Of a stretch of DNA of 64,000 nucleotides, positions 26,726-38,743 are shown one piece after another (within the stretch, counting starts at the first letter, position 1; every line of letters starts with the position of its first letter). The position numbers were made by a program, and so were the translations under genes. This stretch comes from Rhizophagus clarus (taxonomy: Eukaryota; Glomeromycota; Glomeromycetes; Glomerales; Glomeraceae). The stretch spans positions 558,001 to 622,000 of the forward strand of contig BLAL01000062.1 of the NCBI GenBank assembly GCA_015698045.1, read 5' to 3'. The notes beneath the pieces are model-generated. The model worked only from the letters and a program-made list of their open reading frames with translations. It was not told where the DNA came from and did no database searches.

Positions 26726-28405
26726 TTATTCTCCATTCAAGTTCATCCTACTAAAACTTCCATTTGCATCTTGCATATTCACTAAATTACTATTCCCCTT
26801 AATTTGTCCTCTATTTCCACTAGATGAAGCAACTGATCCCGAAAATGATGGTGAACTAGCGACAGTTGGCGGAGATGGAACATTTGAAACAACTGGTGGG
26901 CTCCCAACCAAACTCGGTGAAACTGCGCGTCTTTTCGGATTGAAATAAGGCTCAAAGCGGTCATCTGATGCTTTATGGGAAATAAGATGTTGGCTTCTTT
27001 GTAAAGGAGGGGAAAAAAAATGAACAATAAATTATACGACTATACCTTTTCGCTTTATTCTACCACTTATTGGCCAAGGCCCAACAGAAGACGTCGGTGA
27101 AGGGGTATCTTGCCGGTACTTTTAATATTATAAAATATTAATTATTAATTATGTTAATAAAAAAAGTTTAATAGTTATTATATTTTCAGAATACCTACCG
27201 ACATGTCAACTTCGGGATTTAGTTTTGAAGCAGCATAAGGAGGTGGTGATGGTTGAATATCTCGAAATTTAATCCAATTATTTAAAAATTCCTACATCAC
27301 GGTTGTTTCGATTAAAAAATTAATAACATTAAAAAAAAAAAATAAGGATAAAAATAAAAATAAAAATAGATTTAATTTACCTCGGGTAACTTTCCAGTAT
27401 CCATATAATTGTCACATTCATTCTTAAGGACCTTTGTAGTTTTATATTCTTGCTTAATTTCCGTTTCGATTGGTTGCAATTCTTCTTGAAGTTCATTGAC
27501 AACTCGTTGAAATGATTTTGTTTTTGGCTATATTTATTTGTAAAGGAATTAATAATCAAATTTTATTTTTTTTTTTAAAAAAAAAATGTATATACAGCAT
27601 ATATATATACCAAAAGAGAAGCCCTCCTTGCCCTGACAGCACGATGAATTGGTGAGGGTTTTTCAATTCTTGGTTCGCCATTACTATCCACATCCAAACT
27701 CATTCTTCTCATACGTTGAGGATGATGAGACATTAATGATCTTGTTGTAGATGTGGAAAAAAAATTTGGAGTACAAGGTGGTGGTGTTGTAGGAGTTCCA
27801 GGTCTTGACGTTGATAGAGATTTCTGGGAAAATGTAAAAGGATAAAAAGCCAACTTATTTTCATCCTCATTACCAGACTCTGTCCCACTAGAAGGTGTAG
27901 GAGTATCTAATTGCATTGACATATTTGAGACATTACTATCTCGCCTCTGATGACCTGATCCAACAACATCGTACAATTGTATAGACATCGCTGAAACGTT
28001 GCTATCTCTTCTTCGATGACCTGATGTATCTTCAGGACTATCAGCTTGACTGGGTGAAGAAGCAAAATTATTATTGTTGTTGTTATTAATGTTGTTGTTA
28101 TTATTATTTTGTTGCATTAATAAATGAGTAATATTTGTATTCAACGAAGGAGGTATCGGACGAGCTATTTTACGGAAGAAAGGGGATTGTTGTTCAATTT
28201 GCTCAGCTACCAAAGGAGATGAGGTGGCATTTTCATAAGTTAGACTGTTTCCCTGCAAAGCAAAAATTTTTCCAAGGTCATCTTGCGACTCAAAACGTAA
28301 ATTTGTTGTAGTTAACGGTGATGAAAATTTGAATCCATTATTTCCGTTTACAGAAGGATCCAAATTTTCCTGACACGAATTATCGTTTACAGAACGTTCA
28401 CCCAT
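26726..28405 (-). CDS. conserved fungal Ser/Asn-rich phosphoprotein, function unknown
   Basis: Five exons: 27611-28405, 27381-27527, 27199-27291, 27046-27118, 26726-26970; 450 aa from the ATG at 28405. The N-terminal half is low complexity: an Asn run, two copies of a box containing RRDSNVS, and SP/TP sites (RPGTPTTPPPCTP). The conserved part spans the exon 1/2 junction (RRASLLPKTKSFQRV, then an acidic helix) and a C-terminal block DDRFEPYFNPKRRAVSPS. I recall similar blocks (LLPKxKxFxRI; DDRFEPY...KRRAVSPS) in uncharacterised proteins of many fungi, but I cannot name a function. The density of SP/TP and basophilic (RRxS) sites suggests a regulated nuclear or cell-cycle protein; that is inference. 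The last acceptor may be at 26970 or 13 nt... further inside the exon at CATCAG; both keep the frame only if a multiple of three is removed. Confidence 0.8.
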
Positions 28406-28861
28406 AATTGAAATTAAGAAAATAATATAGATAAAATTTGTGCGCGGTAGCAGAAACAAACGTTATAAACATGTCAAATGTCAAAAAAAAAAAAAGTTCG
28501 CAAAATCTGATTCGCGTTCCATAAATGGTTATGCAAGAGGTATGATACAGTTGTGATCGTGTAACCTAGTTACACACTGTAATGCGATAACCCGGAATTT
28601 TTTTAACAGATGACCAGATTGACCAGATTAATTAACAATTTTAAAGGTTGGTTTTGGCTGAGTTAAATCTTTTCTGCATCGAAAGAACCATTTGTTATTA
28701 AACAAATGGAGACTATAATATTGTGTGACAAATTTTTTTCAGCCGCACCATAATTTTATTAGGTTGTTATAATTATAGAAATTTCCGATATTTATAAATT
28801 TTCGCATTAAAAAATTCACGTGGTAAATTTAATACTAATAAAAAAAAAAAAAAAAATCAAT

Positions 28862-29335
28862 TTAATTGACATTAATATTAAAATAATAACTAGAAACAAC
28901 TTCGCCATTCCCTCCAACTAAATTAAAAAAATAATCATAGCCTCTTGCAGTATTTGGCACAATAAAAGGTTCGGAACATCCTGCTGAAGCTTCACGATTG
29001 ATTGGAATTGTTTTTATAAGTTTAATATCGGAACCGAAACCTTTATAGAGATTGGCTGATATGATATCAGTTATAGTTGGATTGGACGATGTATCCTTTA
29101 TTATAAAAAAAAGGCTATCATTTAAATTATCAGATAATCAATGTTATTACGTAAAAATCGATGTAAATACATACCCATTGGATAATATGTTTTTCTCCAA
29201 CATGAAGAACGGCATTACTATGTGGTTCAATCACACGCGCTAAAAAACAGGAAAAAATATGAAATAAATTTGAAAAAAATTATTATCGACATATTTTTAC
29301 TATTAAAATGAATTACCCTGACTAGTACTTGACAT
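28862..29335 (-). CDS. small Kre9/Knh1-like (Ser-Thr-rich wall protein type) domain protein
   Basis: Three exons: 29317-29335, 29175-29239, 28862-29095; 105 aa. The whole protein is one beta-sandwich-like unit with the Kre9_KNH pattern: an opening Pro (EPHSNAVLHVGEKHIIQW), the core Trp, then NLYKG, a stretch leading to FIVPNTARGYDYFF, and a final YYFNINVN strand. In yeast Kre9/Knh1 and related GPI-anchored proteins this domain is extracytoplasmic and linked to beta-1,6-glucan. Here the protein starts MSSTSQ and has no signal peptide, GPI signal or Ser/Thr tail, so it is either cytosolic, unconventionally secreted, or has an unseen upstream exon. Small stand-alone copies of this fold look plausible for a Glomeromycotina family, but that is inference. 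Confidence 0.72.
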
Positions 29336-30326
29336 TTTTGCTATTTATCTGTTAAATTTTAAACTGTATTTTTTGTAAAAAAAAATTTGATAAAAATCGA
29401 GTTTGCAAAATAAAAAAACGGGAATTTGATCTTTATTTGTAAGAATTTGTTATCTTATATATCTTTGTATAATGTTTTACCAAACTTATGATTCTTTAAC
29501 AAACAGAAAATTTTATGCATCTACAATAAACAAGGTTAAAGAAAAAAATGTTCTCCTGATTAACAGATCCAAAAACAAGATATCAGATATTATAAATAAA
29601 CAATGATATTTTTATATTTGATGCAGGTTGTTACATTGTTATTTGATGAAAAAGAAAATAAATTTTGCACGATATAATAATAATAATTTTGTAAAAAATG
29701 GTAAGACTAAAATTTTGGGGCTTATAAGCCAAGAATTAAATACTGCGCCATTAAAGTGGTAAGTTTTGATAGAATGTAATTATAGAATCATTGTCAGATA
29801 TATGTATTATAATAGTTAAAAAAGATTTTATTTTAAAATCCTTATCACATGAATTGGCAGTATACTGTATCCCGTGCATCAACTCTTAAAATTCTTCGCC
29901 GCTTTTACCAGATGTGTATATTTATCCAACAGCAGCTTTTCAAAAAAGGTAATATAAAACTTATTAGTTTTAATAAATAAAAATGGTTAACTTTTTTTAA
30001 GAATTTTTATTTATGAATTTGATCCCCAAAAATGTAATTAATTAAAAAAAAAGGGGGTGGGTGATTAATTAATTATGAATATTTTCAAATTTAGTAATAG
30101 CATTTTATTATTGATATGAAGTGTCCAAGAACTTAATCTGCCCAAAATAAGAAACAAGAAACCCATTGTTTATATCGAATCAAAATATTTGCCATCAAAT
30201 AAAGAAATGCAGAATCCACGGTTACACAACATCTTACAAACGCCTATTTAAATCGCGAAAATCCGGTGTTTGATAATTTTGGGTTATTGCATTTCCTCAT
30301 TCAAAATCAACTTCATTATATCATTC
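29336..30326. other. intergenic between divergent genes
   Basis: About 1 kb separates the Kre9-like gene (-) and the MAPKKK gene (+), so both promoters lie here. I see no recognisable gene. A two-exon 37-codon open frame (29472-29534 joined to 29627-29677) can be built with GT-AG signals but has no family support. Confidence 0.5.
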
Positions 30327-33309
30327 ATGGATTCTACTCCTCCTTCTCCTATAGTTGATTGTAGACTTACCTTCGAAAGTGTAAGAAATTGGAAGTATGA
30401 CCAAGTAGCTTACTGGTTACAAGAAAATAATTTTCGAGAATATCAAAAAGTATTTTCGGGTAAAAAAGAAATTTTTGTTTTTTTTTGTTAGTTTTCAATT
30501 TCAATTTTTCATCTTTTTGCTTATTTTTATCGAATTTCCTTTCATGTAGATAATGATATAAATGGTGATGTATTATTAGAATTGGATCACGAAATCCTAA
30601 AGGAATTGAAGATCAGATCAATCGGCGAACGCGTGAGAATCCTTTTGGCTGTTAAAACTTTGTTAAAGTGTTGTGCAGGAAATACTGTTCCTTATGTTAA
30701 TCCTATTAAATATTATATATCAAAGGTATTTATTATTTATAATTGTCAAATATTTTTTTGTTTTCTTTTTTTTTTTTATTAACCATAAAAATTTTTAGGA
30801 CCTGGGTTCACCTGATTCTGACAGATTTCCATCACTTAGCAGATCTAATTCAAAAGCAAGCACTATATCTCGATCTAATTCTACTTCATCTTCGCGCAAT
30901 AATAATAACAATAATGATTATTCTTCACGAAATTCACCAATTTCTAAAGTAAATATTATTTACTAATACTGTTTATTAACTTTTTTACCAAATCTTATTA
31001 ATAAATATAAAATTAATGTTAGCAACAATCGGAAATTTCAGATAATGTTAAACAGGTAAGTAATTGTTTTAAAGTTTTACCAAAATATTAATCTTTAACA
31101 ATTCTTTTTTACCATTTATTTAGCGTGTCATCAAAGTTATTGGTGAAGATGGTGCAACGAAAACAATTCCTATAAACAATGTAACCGATGCTAAATCTAT
31201 ATTATCCCGAGTTTTACAAAAGTTCAATATAAATGAGGATGTCGAAAAATATTCGTTATTTACAACTTTAAGTGATTCAGGTTCAGGTAAATTGTATATA
31301 TTTTTATAAATATATATGTTTTTTATTAATATTTTTTTTTATTCATGATAACATAGCTCGAAGTTTATCCGATGATGAATTAGTAAAGATTTGTAAAAGT
31401 TCAGATAGACCGGAAAGAGATAGACTTATATTACGCAAGAAGCATGTACAGATGAGCTTGGAACAATTAAAAACCCAAAAGAGGCACAAAAAATTAACAA
31501 ATTTCTTTGGAGAGAAACCTCCATCAACGGCTCAAGTTGGAATATCACAAAAAAAATTAAGGAATTTTTTTGGTCAACGTCCACCTTCAGAATTGATTTC
31601 ATTAAATCTTACAGAATATTTTCCTGGACACAATAGTGAAGAATTAGAACGTAGCTGTAGAAATTCCGTTAGAAGGGCTTCAAGACTCTCATCTGCTTCT
31701 AGATTATCTCGTAAATCTAAAATGTCTTCTTTATATGATGATGACAGATCTGATACTCTTCTATTCCCTATGGATCATCCAGAAACAATAATTACAGAAG
31801 AGCAAAATGAAGATTTTGATGGTTTTAGTGAAAGTGATGAAATTGAAGAAGAAGAATGGGCACTTATACATAATGGATGTGGGTTGGGTGAAAATTTCAT
31901 AAGTTATTTCTATATTTGTACAATTTTGTTTAATATTGGAAATAATTTTGTTATATAGTTGGAGAGAATCAAGTTTTAAAATGGATGCAAGGTGCCTTGA
32001 TTGGAATGGGCTCTTTTGGTAGTGTGTATTTAGGGCTTAATTCTATTACTGGAGAATTAATGGCAGTCAAACAAGTTGAGTTACCTACAGGACAATCCGC
32101 AAATGAGGAAAGAAAAAAATCCATGGTAGGTTCATTTATTTGGTTTTTATGTTTGACGTGTTTAAATTGATTATTTTCGAGAAAAAAAATTCAATTTCAT
32201 TAATTAAATGCTTATCAGTTGGATGCTTTACAAAGAGAAATTGCACTTTTGAAAGATTTACATCATGAAAATATTGTTCAATACCTTGGTAAAAAATTTC
32301 TATTATTTTTTTTTAAAAATATATATATATATATTTATATGTATGTATGTATGTATATATGTATGTTAAAACTCTTTTATGTATTGTTTATAGGGTTTCA
32401 GCATGATGAAAAAACTTTAAATATTTTCCTGGAATATGTTCCTGGTGGTTCAGTAGCAACTATGCTTAATAATTATGGTCCATTAGAAGAAACATTAGTC
32501 AGATCATTTAATAAACAAATTTTACAAGGATTAAATTATCTTCATGAAAAAGATATCATTCATCGTGACATCAAAGGTGCTAATATTTTAGGTAATAAAA
32601 TATTTTGTAAACCTAAGATTTTCTTAGTTCTTGTATATAACTTTGAAATTTTTATTGTCTGTATGATTTGTACTTATAGTTGACAACAAGGGAGGTATCA
32701 AAATATCAGATTTTGGTATTTCAAAAAAAGTTGAAGATCGTAAGTAATTTGTAAATTTAGTTATTTGAAATTTCAAATTTTAAAATAATTCTATTATTAA
32801 TTATTATTTTTTTTTTTTTAACAGAAATTATGGCAACTGTAAGTAGGCCTTCTTTACAAGGCTCAGTATTTTGGATGGCACCAGAAGTTGTAAAACAAAC
32901 ATCTTATACAAGTAAAGCAGATATATGGAGTTTGGGATGTTTAATTATAGAAATGTTTACAGGGGATCATCCATTTCCTGAATTTAATCAAATGCAAGCC
33001 ATGTTTAGGGTATGTTTAAAATACATTAAATACTATATTTAATACTGTATATATATATTTATTAATTTATTAATTTTGAAGATTGGACAATCATGTTCTC
33101 CTGAAATACCTGAAGGAATATCAAATGAAGCAAAAGAATTTTTGAAAAAAACTTTTGAATTGTAAGTATAATTATAATAATAATTCTTAATATTGATTTA
33201 TATATTAATATTTTATTTTTATTATAATAGAAATCATAATGATAGACCAACTGCTAAAATATTATTATTACATCCATTTACTAAAATTAACATACAATTA
33301 TCATTATAA
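30327..33309 (+). CDS. STE11: MAP kinase kinase kinase, Byr2/Ste11 type
   Basis: Thirteen exons: 30327-30459, 30550-30725, 30799-30948, 31023-31055, 31124-31286, 31357-31887, 31959-32125, 32219-32288, 32394-32591, 32680-32739, 32825-33009, 33082-33161, 33231-33309; 674 aa. Domain order is that of fission yeast Byr2 and budding yeast Ste11. A SAM domain comes first (about residues 12-80, [14 protein letters not shown]), then a Ser/Asn-rich linker and a Ras-binding-like domain ([17 protein letters not shown] to LRKKHVQ). A regulatory stretch with two NFFGxxPPS boxes follows, then the kinase domain with [11 protein letters not shown], the Lys of [25 protein letters not shown] and WMAPEVV. All catalytic residues are present. 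It should phosphorylate a Ste7/Byr1-type MAPKK in pheromone, osmotic or filamentation signalling, recruited through SAM (Ste50/Ste4-like) and Ras. An upstream in-frame ATG at 30270 is possible but less likely. Confidence 0.95.
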
Positions 33310-33746
33310 AAAATTAACATAAAAAATTTGTATTTATATATTTTTTATATAATTATTTATAAATTTAGAAAAAAAAGATTATATATAATTTATTATAAAT
33401 AAAAGTAAATTAGTTAATTGTTATTTCAATGTAGATTCAAATAAATTTAAATTTTAAAATTTAAAAATCAAAACAATATTAAAATATTGTTTTTTTTTTA
33501 TTTTATAATTTTATCTAATAAAGTTAATATATTTTATTTCTATTATAATAAAAAAAAAAAACCAATAATATTTCAAATAAAAAAAATTTTTGCAAAATAT
33601 TATAAATGTTTATAAAAAAATATATTTGAATGCAATATTAATTATATATTGATTAATGTTTGTTAATAATATTTAAAAACTAAATAAAATTTTAGGCAAA
33701 TATCCTAATAAACTATTTGATAAAAAATAAAATTTATAAATCCATT
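33310..33746. other. convergent intergenic spacer
   Basis: This 437-bp, extremely AT-rich spacer lies between the 3' ends of the MAPKKK and gephyrin genes. Only poly(A)/poly(T) tracts and AATAAA-like motifs are visible, consistent with overlapping 3' ends. Confidence 0.6.
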
Positions 33747-36312
33747 TTAATTTAATTGGCCAATTAATATAGCATCTACTATTGTACCTTTAACAAGTTC
33801 TTTTAATTGATCAGTTTTTCCAGGAAGTTTTAATAGTGCATTACAACTACACATACTAAGTAATCTGCTACTTATTTGATTACCTGTAGATATTGCCAAA
33901 AATTTTTCTTTTGTATAATCATAAGAAATAGTAGCTCTATGATATTCAGGTCTAGGATCAAGACTAATATTATTTGAAAGCTAAAAATAAAAAGTTAACA
34001 ATTTTGTAAAATAATAAAAATAACAAAATAACCAATCAAATTTTACCTCCGCTTGTACAATAGGTAAATTCCAATCAACATAACCTGCAATTTTTCTAAG
34101 AGCTGGCAAAACAAACAAATAAAAAGTAACAGTAGCAGAAACAGGATTTCCAGGTAAACTAAAAATTAATTTTTTGGATTCATCTGATATAATAGTCGCA
34201 AATGTTGTTGGTTTCCTGATAATAAAATTTATAAACATCTAATATAAAAAATATATGTATAAATGATAAATTATTTTCTTACCCCGGTTTCATCTTTAAT
34301 CTTCCAAAGTGTATAGTTGCTTCTAAAGAACGTTCTAAAGTAGGTTTTAGTAAATCAAATTCTCCCATAGATACGCCACCTGTAGTAACAAGCACATCAA
34401 CTTGGGATAAAGCTAGCTTTAGCACATTTTCCAATTCTTGTGCACTAAAACGACAAAAAAAAATTTATTGTTACATTATAAAGAAAATTTTATTTAATAT
34501 TATGCACCTACCTATCACTCACAATCCCAAAATCTTTGACCTCGAATCCTGTAACTTTGCCGATTGCCAGGAAAGTTGGTCGGTTACTATCTCGTATTTG
34601 ACCATATTTTAACTCTGGTTCATCATAATTAACCACTTCATTTCCAGTAGAAAGTATTCCAATAACAGGACGTTTATAAACGCGAACCTATATATAAAAA
34701 TTAATTCTCTATAATATCTTTGGCTATTGATCAATATTTTAAGATACTTACCTCTCGCACACCCACAGATGACAAGACTCCAATTTCACCACCAACAGCA
34801 GTTACAAGTTGACCTTTACGAACAATAACTGTTCCAACACTAGTATCTGATCCAATTTCCCTGATCCATTCATTATCACGTGCTTGAACATGAATCTCCA
34901 CAGATTCTTCTTGGAGACCATCAGCAGAAGCACTTACAAGAGATGTATCTTCGACCATAACTACTGCTGTGGCACCATTTGGTATAGGTCCTCCTGTTGT
35001 AATGCGAGCGATTTGTCCGGGTTTGAGTTGCATATCTTCTGAGTGGGCATTTGCAATTGACACGCCGACTACTGGATAAATTCCCGGACCATCGCTTGCT
35101 ATTAAATCATAATTAGATGTAGATTAAATGTATACTCTGTTATCAAATAATCTTAAAACGAAACGATAAACCTTACCAACAACGGCATACCCATCAAGTA
35201 TTGAAGCACGGTAGCCTGGAACAGGTTCTTTTGCATAAACGTCTTCAGCTAAAACCATTCCAACCAAGTTTTCATTGACTGGAACAGTAATTGAACCTAA
35301 AATCTCGGTATTATTGGCAATAATATTCAACGCCTCATCGACCGTGATCATAGGATAAGGTGATTTACGTTGACGTTGAGTAACTGTAAATCATATAATA
35401 CTACTTATTATTACATTAAGAAAAAAAATAACGTCGAAAGATGAGCTATATTTACCAGGGCCTGAGAGAGGATCTGATAAAAATGGACGCGTTGTATCAT
35501 GGTGATGTTCGTGTTTAGTATCATGAACACATTGATGTCCACTTTCCTTTTGAACACCTAATTGCGCATGAACATTTTCTCCAGTACCACCTCTCACCAG
35601 ATCAACGGCATGAGGCAATACACTCATTACTGCTTCCAAATTTTCTTTTGCTCCTCTTGGACTTCCCGGCACCGTCATGATAATAGTTTTTCCTCTTACA
35701 CCACTAACAAGTCGACTAAGAGCTGCGAAAGGAGTTTTCTGCAAAGAAGTAGTTATCATTGCATAAGTGATTCCAGGAGATATCTTTTGCAACAAAGGTT
35801 CTATTGCCTGAGCGGTATTTTAAGGAAATAAATAAATTGACATTTACATAATTATTTTGAAAGGATACAGAATTTTATACACTAACTTCAGGTGTAATAT
35901 CTTTAACTCCAAATCCTGTGCCTCCAGTTGTTACCACAATATCAAGATTCTCATTATCACTCCATTCTTTAACAATATTTTGTATTTGTTCAAAATCGTC
36001 TGGAACAATTGCACTTTTATTAACATTGAAAGTAATTTTTTCTTCTGAAGCTTGTTTAAAAACTGTTTTTAAAGTCGGGCCACTAAGATCCCTTGTTGGA
36101 TCTGCTGAAGCCGTATCACTAACTTTTAAAGTTATAATTTGTTGAATTGAATGATTTAAATAAACAAATTTGAAAATATTGCATAAAAATTAACAAACTA
36201 CATACCTGTAAGAATCCCAACACTATATTCTTGTGCTTTGTTAAATTAACAATATATATTAATTTTTTTATATTATACCTTTACAGTGAAAATTTATCCT
36301 ACCTTCAGACAT
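33747..36312 (-). CDS. GPHN: molybdenum cofactor synthesis protein, gephyrin/cnxE type (MogA-MoeA fusion)
   Basis: Ten exons: 36303-36312, 36206-36235, 35887-36122, 35456-35807, 35177-35383, 34752-35098, 34512-34687, 34283-34444, 34047-34215, 33747-33980; 640 aa. The N-terminal MogA/G domain ([36 protein letters not shown]) adenylylates molybdopterin. A short His-rich linker ([12 protein letters not shown]) leads to the MoeA/E domain ([46 protein letters not shown]), which inserts molybdate. Domain order is G then E as in animal gephyrin and fungal cnxE, opposite to plant Cnx1. The product serves nitrate reductase, sulfite oxidase and xanthine dehydrogenase. Only 10 coding nt sit in exon 1. 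It is divergent from the ketosphinganine reductase gene, with 609 bp between start codons. Confidence 0.95.
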
Positions 36313-36921
36313 TGTATATTAAAAATGAAATGAAAGTTTGATTTTTTTGAGCATTGAATATGATTTTATAACAAAAGATCATCAAGATCATCATCTTATC
36401 ATTGTTTTTTCATGTGATTTTCAGTGTTAATAATAAAACATTCCCGGACCATTAATATACTGCTCTACTTTAAGTTAGCTCTAAGTTATTATGATCCGCT
36501 CTTGATAATGGCGAAATTATGATAAAATTTTCGATTTCTATAATTTGTTTTAAAACAAACTTTGATGTTTTTGTCACCCAAGTCCCAAATTAAATATAAA
36601 AATCGAAATATTGCTTTCATTTAAAAATAGAAGGGCAAAAATTATAAACCGTGCTCCCTTTGGGTTTCAGTCCTTCTTAACAGCCAAAAACTTGCGTTAG
36701 AAGGGGAGTGCGTTTATACTCTCAAAAACAAAAAACATATGGTATTTATGGAGGATAAATCATTTCATGCGTCTTTTGGAGATTATCGAGAAGATTATCG
36801 TGACAAATTAGAAATAAGGGTACACAACCAATCACATTTATTGTTTTTTTCCGACCCGAACAGTCCGAAGTGAGTCGGAAACAGATAAAATAATCTGCAT
36901 TCTCTTGGCGAATTCGGAAAA
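36313..36921. promoter_or_regulatory. divergent promoter region, gephyrin / TSC10
   Basis: This 609-bp spacer lies between divergently transcribed start codons, so it must contain both promoters. CCCTTTGGGTTT at 36656-36667 resembles the hairpin arm at 1910. No defined factor site can be supported. Confidence 0.5.
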
Positions 36922-38612
36922 ATGCCATTCATCGATGATATATTTCAATTAGCAAGTGACTCCGTGCTTTCAGAAAAATTAATTCCTTTTACTTCTCTAT
37001 TTGTGATTTTCTTATTAACTATAAGTTATTTAATGGGTAATTCACTATGGCATAAGATTTTAGGAAGGGACAAATTTTTACCTCAAGGAAAGGTAAAATA
37101 AATAAAACCGATTATTCATAATTCATCATTTAATCCTTAATTGTTTAATTTACTTTAGCATGTGTATGTAACTGGTGGTAGCAAGGGACTTGGTAAAGGT
37201 ATTGCCAAGTTGTTAGCTTCAAAAGGCGCACATGTAACTATAATTGCGCGCGATAAAGACCATTTGCAAATTGCTCTTGAAGAAATTAAAGACGTATGTA
37301 CTGACAAGTATATAATAGTAGGAAATTCGATTTATTTTATGTTAACCTACCCATAACTTTCCTTATAAAAGGCTGCAAAGGATCGTGAAGATTATAAACA
37401 TTTGATTTTCACAGCAATTTCAGCGGATGTTACTAATTACGAAGACTCAGTTCGTGCATTGAACGAAGCTTGTGAAATACATAATGGAAGGGCACCTGAT
37501 TTCATTTTCTGTTGTGCTGGTAATTTAATTTATGATCGATTATCTTATATTTTCTCATGTAATAATTCATTATTATAATATTCCATTCAAAGGTGCCTGT
37601 AAACCTGGATTATTTATTGAACAGGATATTTCAGAATTCGAAAGTGGTATGCAACTTAATTATCACGGAACTTTATATACTGTTCATGTAAGTAAAAAAC
37701 ACGTTTTTTCATATTTATTATTTAATATTAACAACTCTATTTTCATCACATAGGAAGGAGTAAAACGTATGGCACGTCAAAGGATTAAGGGGAAAGTAGT
37801 TCTTGTTAGCTCTGTTTTAGGAGTAATGAGTTTTATTGGATTTTCTCAGTATGCCCCAACGAAGTATGCTTTAAGAGGTAATTTAAATAATATAATTAAG
37901 TTTATACGAATTTATTTATCATTTTATTTTTTTAATAGGTTTGGCAGAAACTCTGCGCAATGAATTATTACTTTATGATATTAGTGTTCATTGTTATTTC
38001 GCTGGAACACTTGATAGTCCCGGTCTTCAACAAGAAGTAAATCTCATTTAAACTATCAATTCATTACTTTGTTTGAGGATCATGTTTATATTCATTTTTC
38101 TTTTAGAATAAGACAAAACCAAAAATCACCAGCGAAATTGAAGGTGATGATGCTGCGTTATCGCCAGATCAAGCCGCCAAAGCCTTATATAAATGTAGGA
38201 ATTTTTTTAAAAAAAAAAATCTCTTTTTTTATCGGTTTTTTTTAAAATTTTTATTTTTCATAAAGCCCTTTGTAAAGGACACTTCCATATTACCTCGGAT
38301 CTTGGAGGTAATATATGTAGAGTTGCAGGCAAAGGTAATTAGATATATAACGAAGAAAATTCAATGATAGGTTGAGTTAATAAAATTTATTATTCTTACA
38401 GGCGCTGTCTCTCCAACTAATAATTTCGTTGTTGATAGTTTACTTAGTGCCTTCGCATGGGTTTGTAAAATAAATTTTTATTCAGTACATTGTATAATAT
38501 GTGATTAACCCGTTTTTTCATAAATTGAACTTAGATTGGTGCGATTCCCTTTAGATATATGATTGATAAGAAAGTTAAAGATAGCAAATCTGAGTATCCA
38601 TTACGAGATTAA
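36922..38612 (+). CDS. TSC10: 3-ketodihydrosphingosine reductase
   Basis: Ten exons: 36922-37092, 37159-37293, 37372-37519, 37593-37687, 37754-37877, 37939-38036, 38107-38194, 38266-38334, 38402-38460, 38535-38612; 354 aa. An N-terminal membrane segment (FTSLFVIFLLTISYLM) is followed by a classical SDR Rossmann domain. The domain shows the nucleotide loop TGGSKGLGKG, CCAG (NNAG equivalent), the catalytic Ser of VLVSSVLG and YAPTKYA (Tyr-x-x-x-Lys). A C-terminal hydrophobic stretch precedes a lysine-rich end. This matches yeast Tsc10 and human KDSR (FVT1), which reduce 3-ketosphinganine to dihydrosphingosine with NADPH at the cytosolic face of the ER, step two of sphingolipid synthesis. Confidence 0.94.
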
Positions 38613-38743
38613 TTTATTCTTAAAATCCGAAGTTTTGACGATAAACCAAAGTACAATAATTTATTAAAAAGTTCCTTATTCGCTTTTCATTTAAAAAAAA
38701 ATTTTAATACAACTCTATTTACATAGTTTAAACAGTATTTACT

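Noticed and set aside
29472..29677. Two-exon micro-gene encoding 37 residues, and a further short spliced frame at 29647-29950
   Set aside because: Splice signals are plausible, but length and lack of any family or composition support make chance likely in AT-rich DNA.
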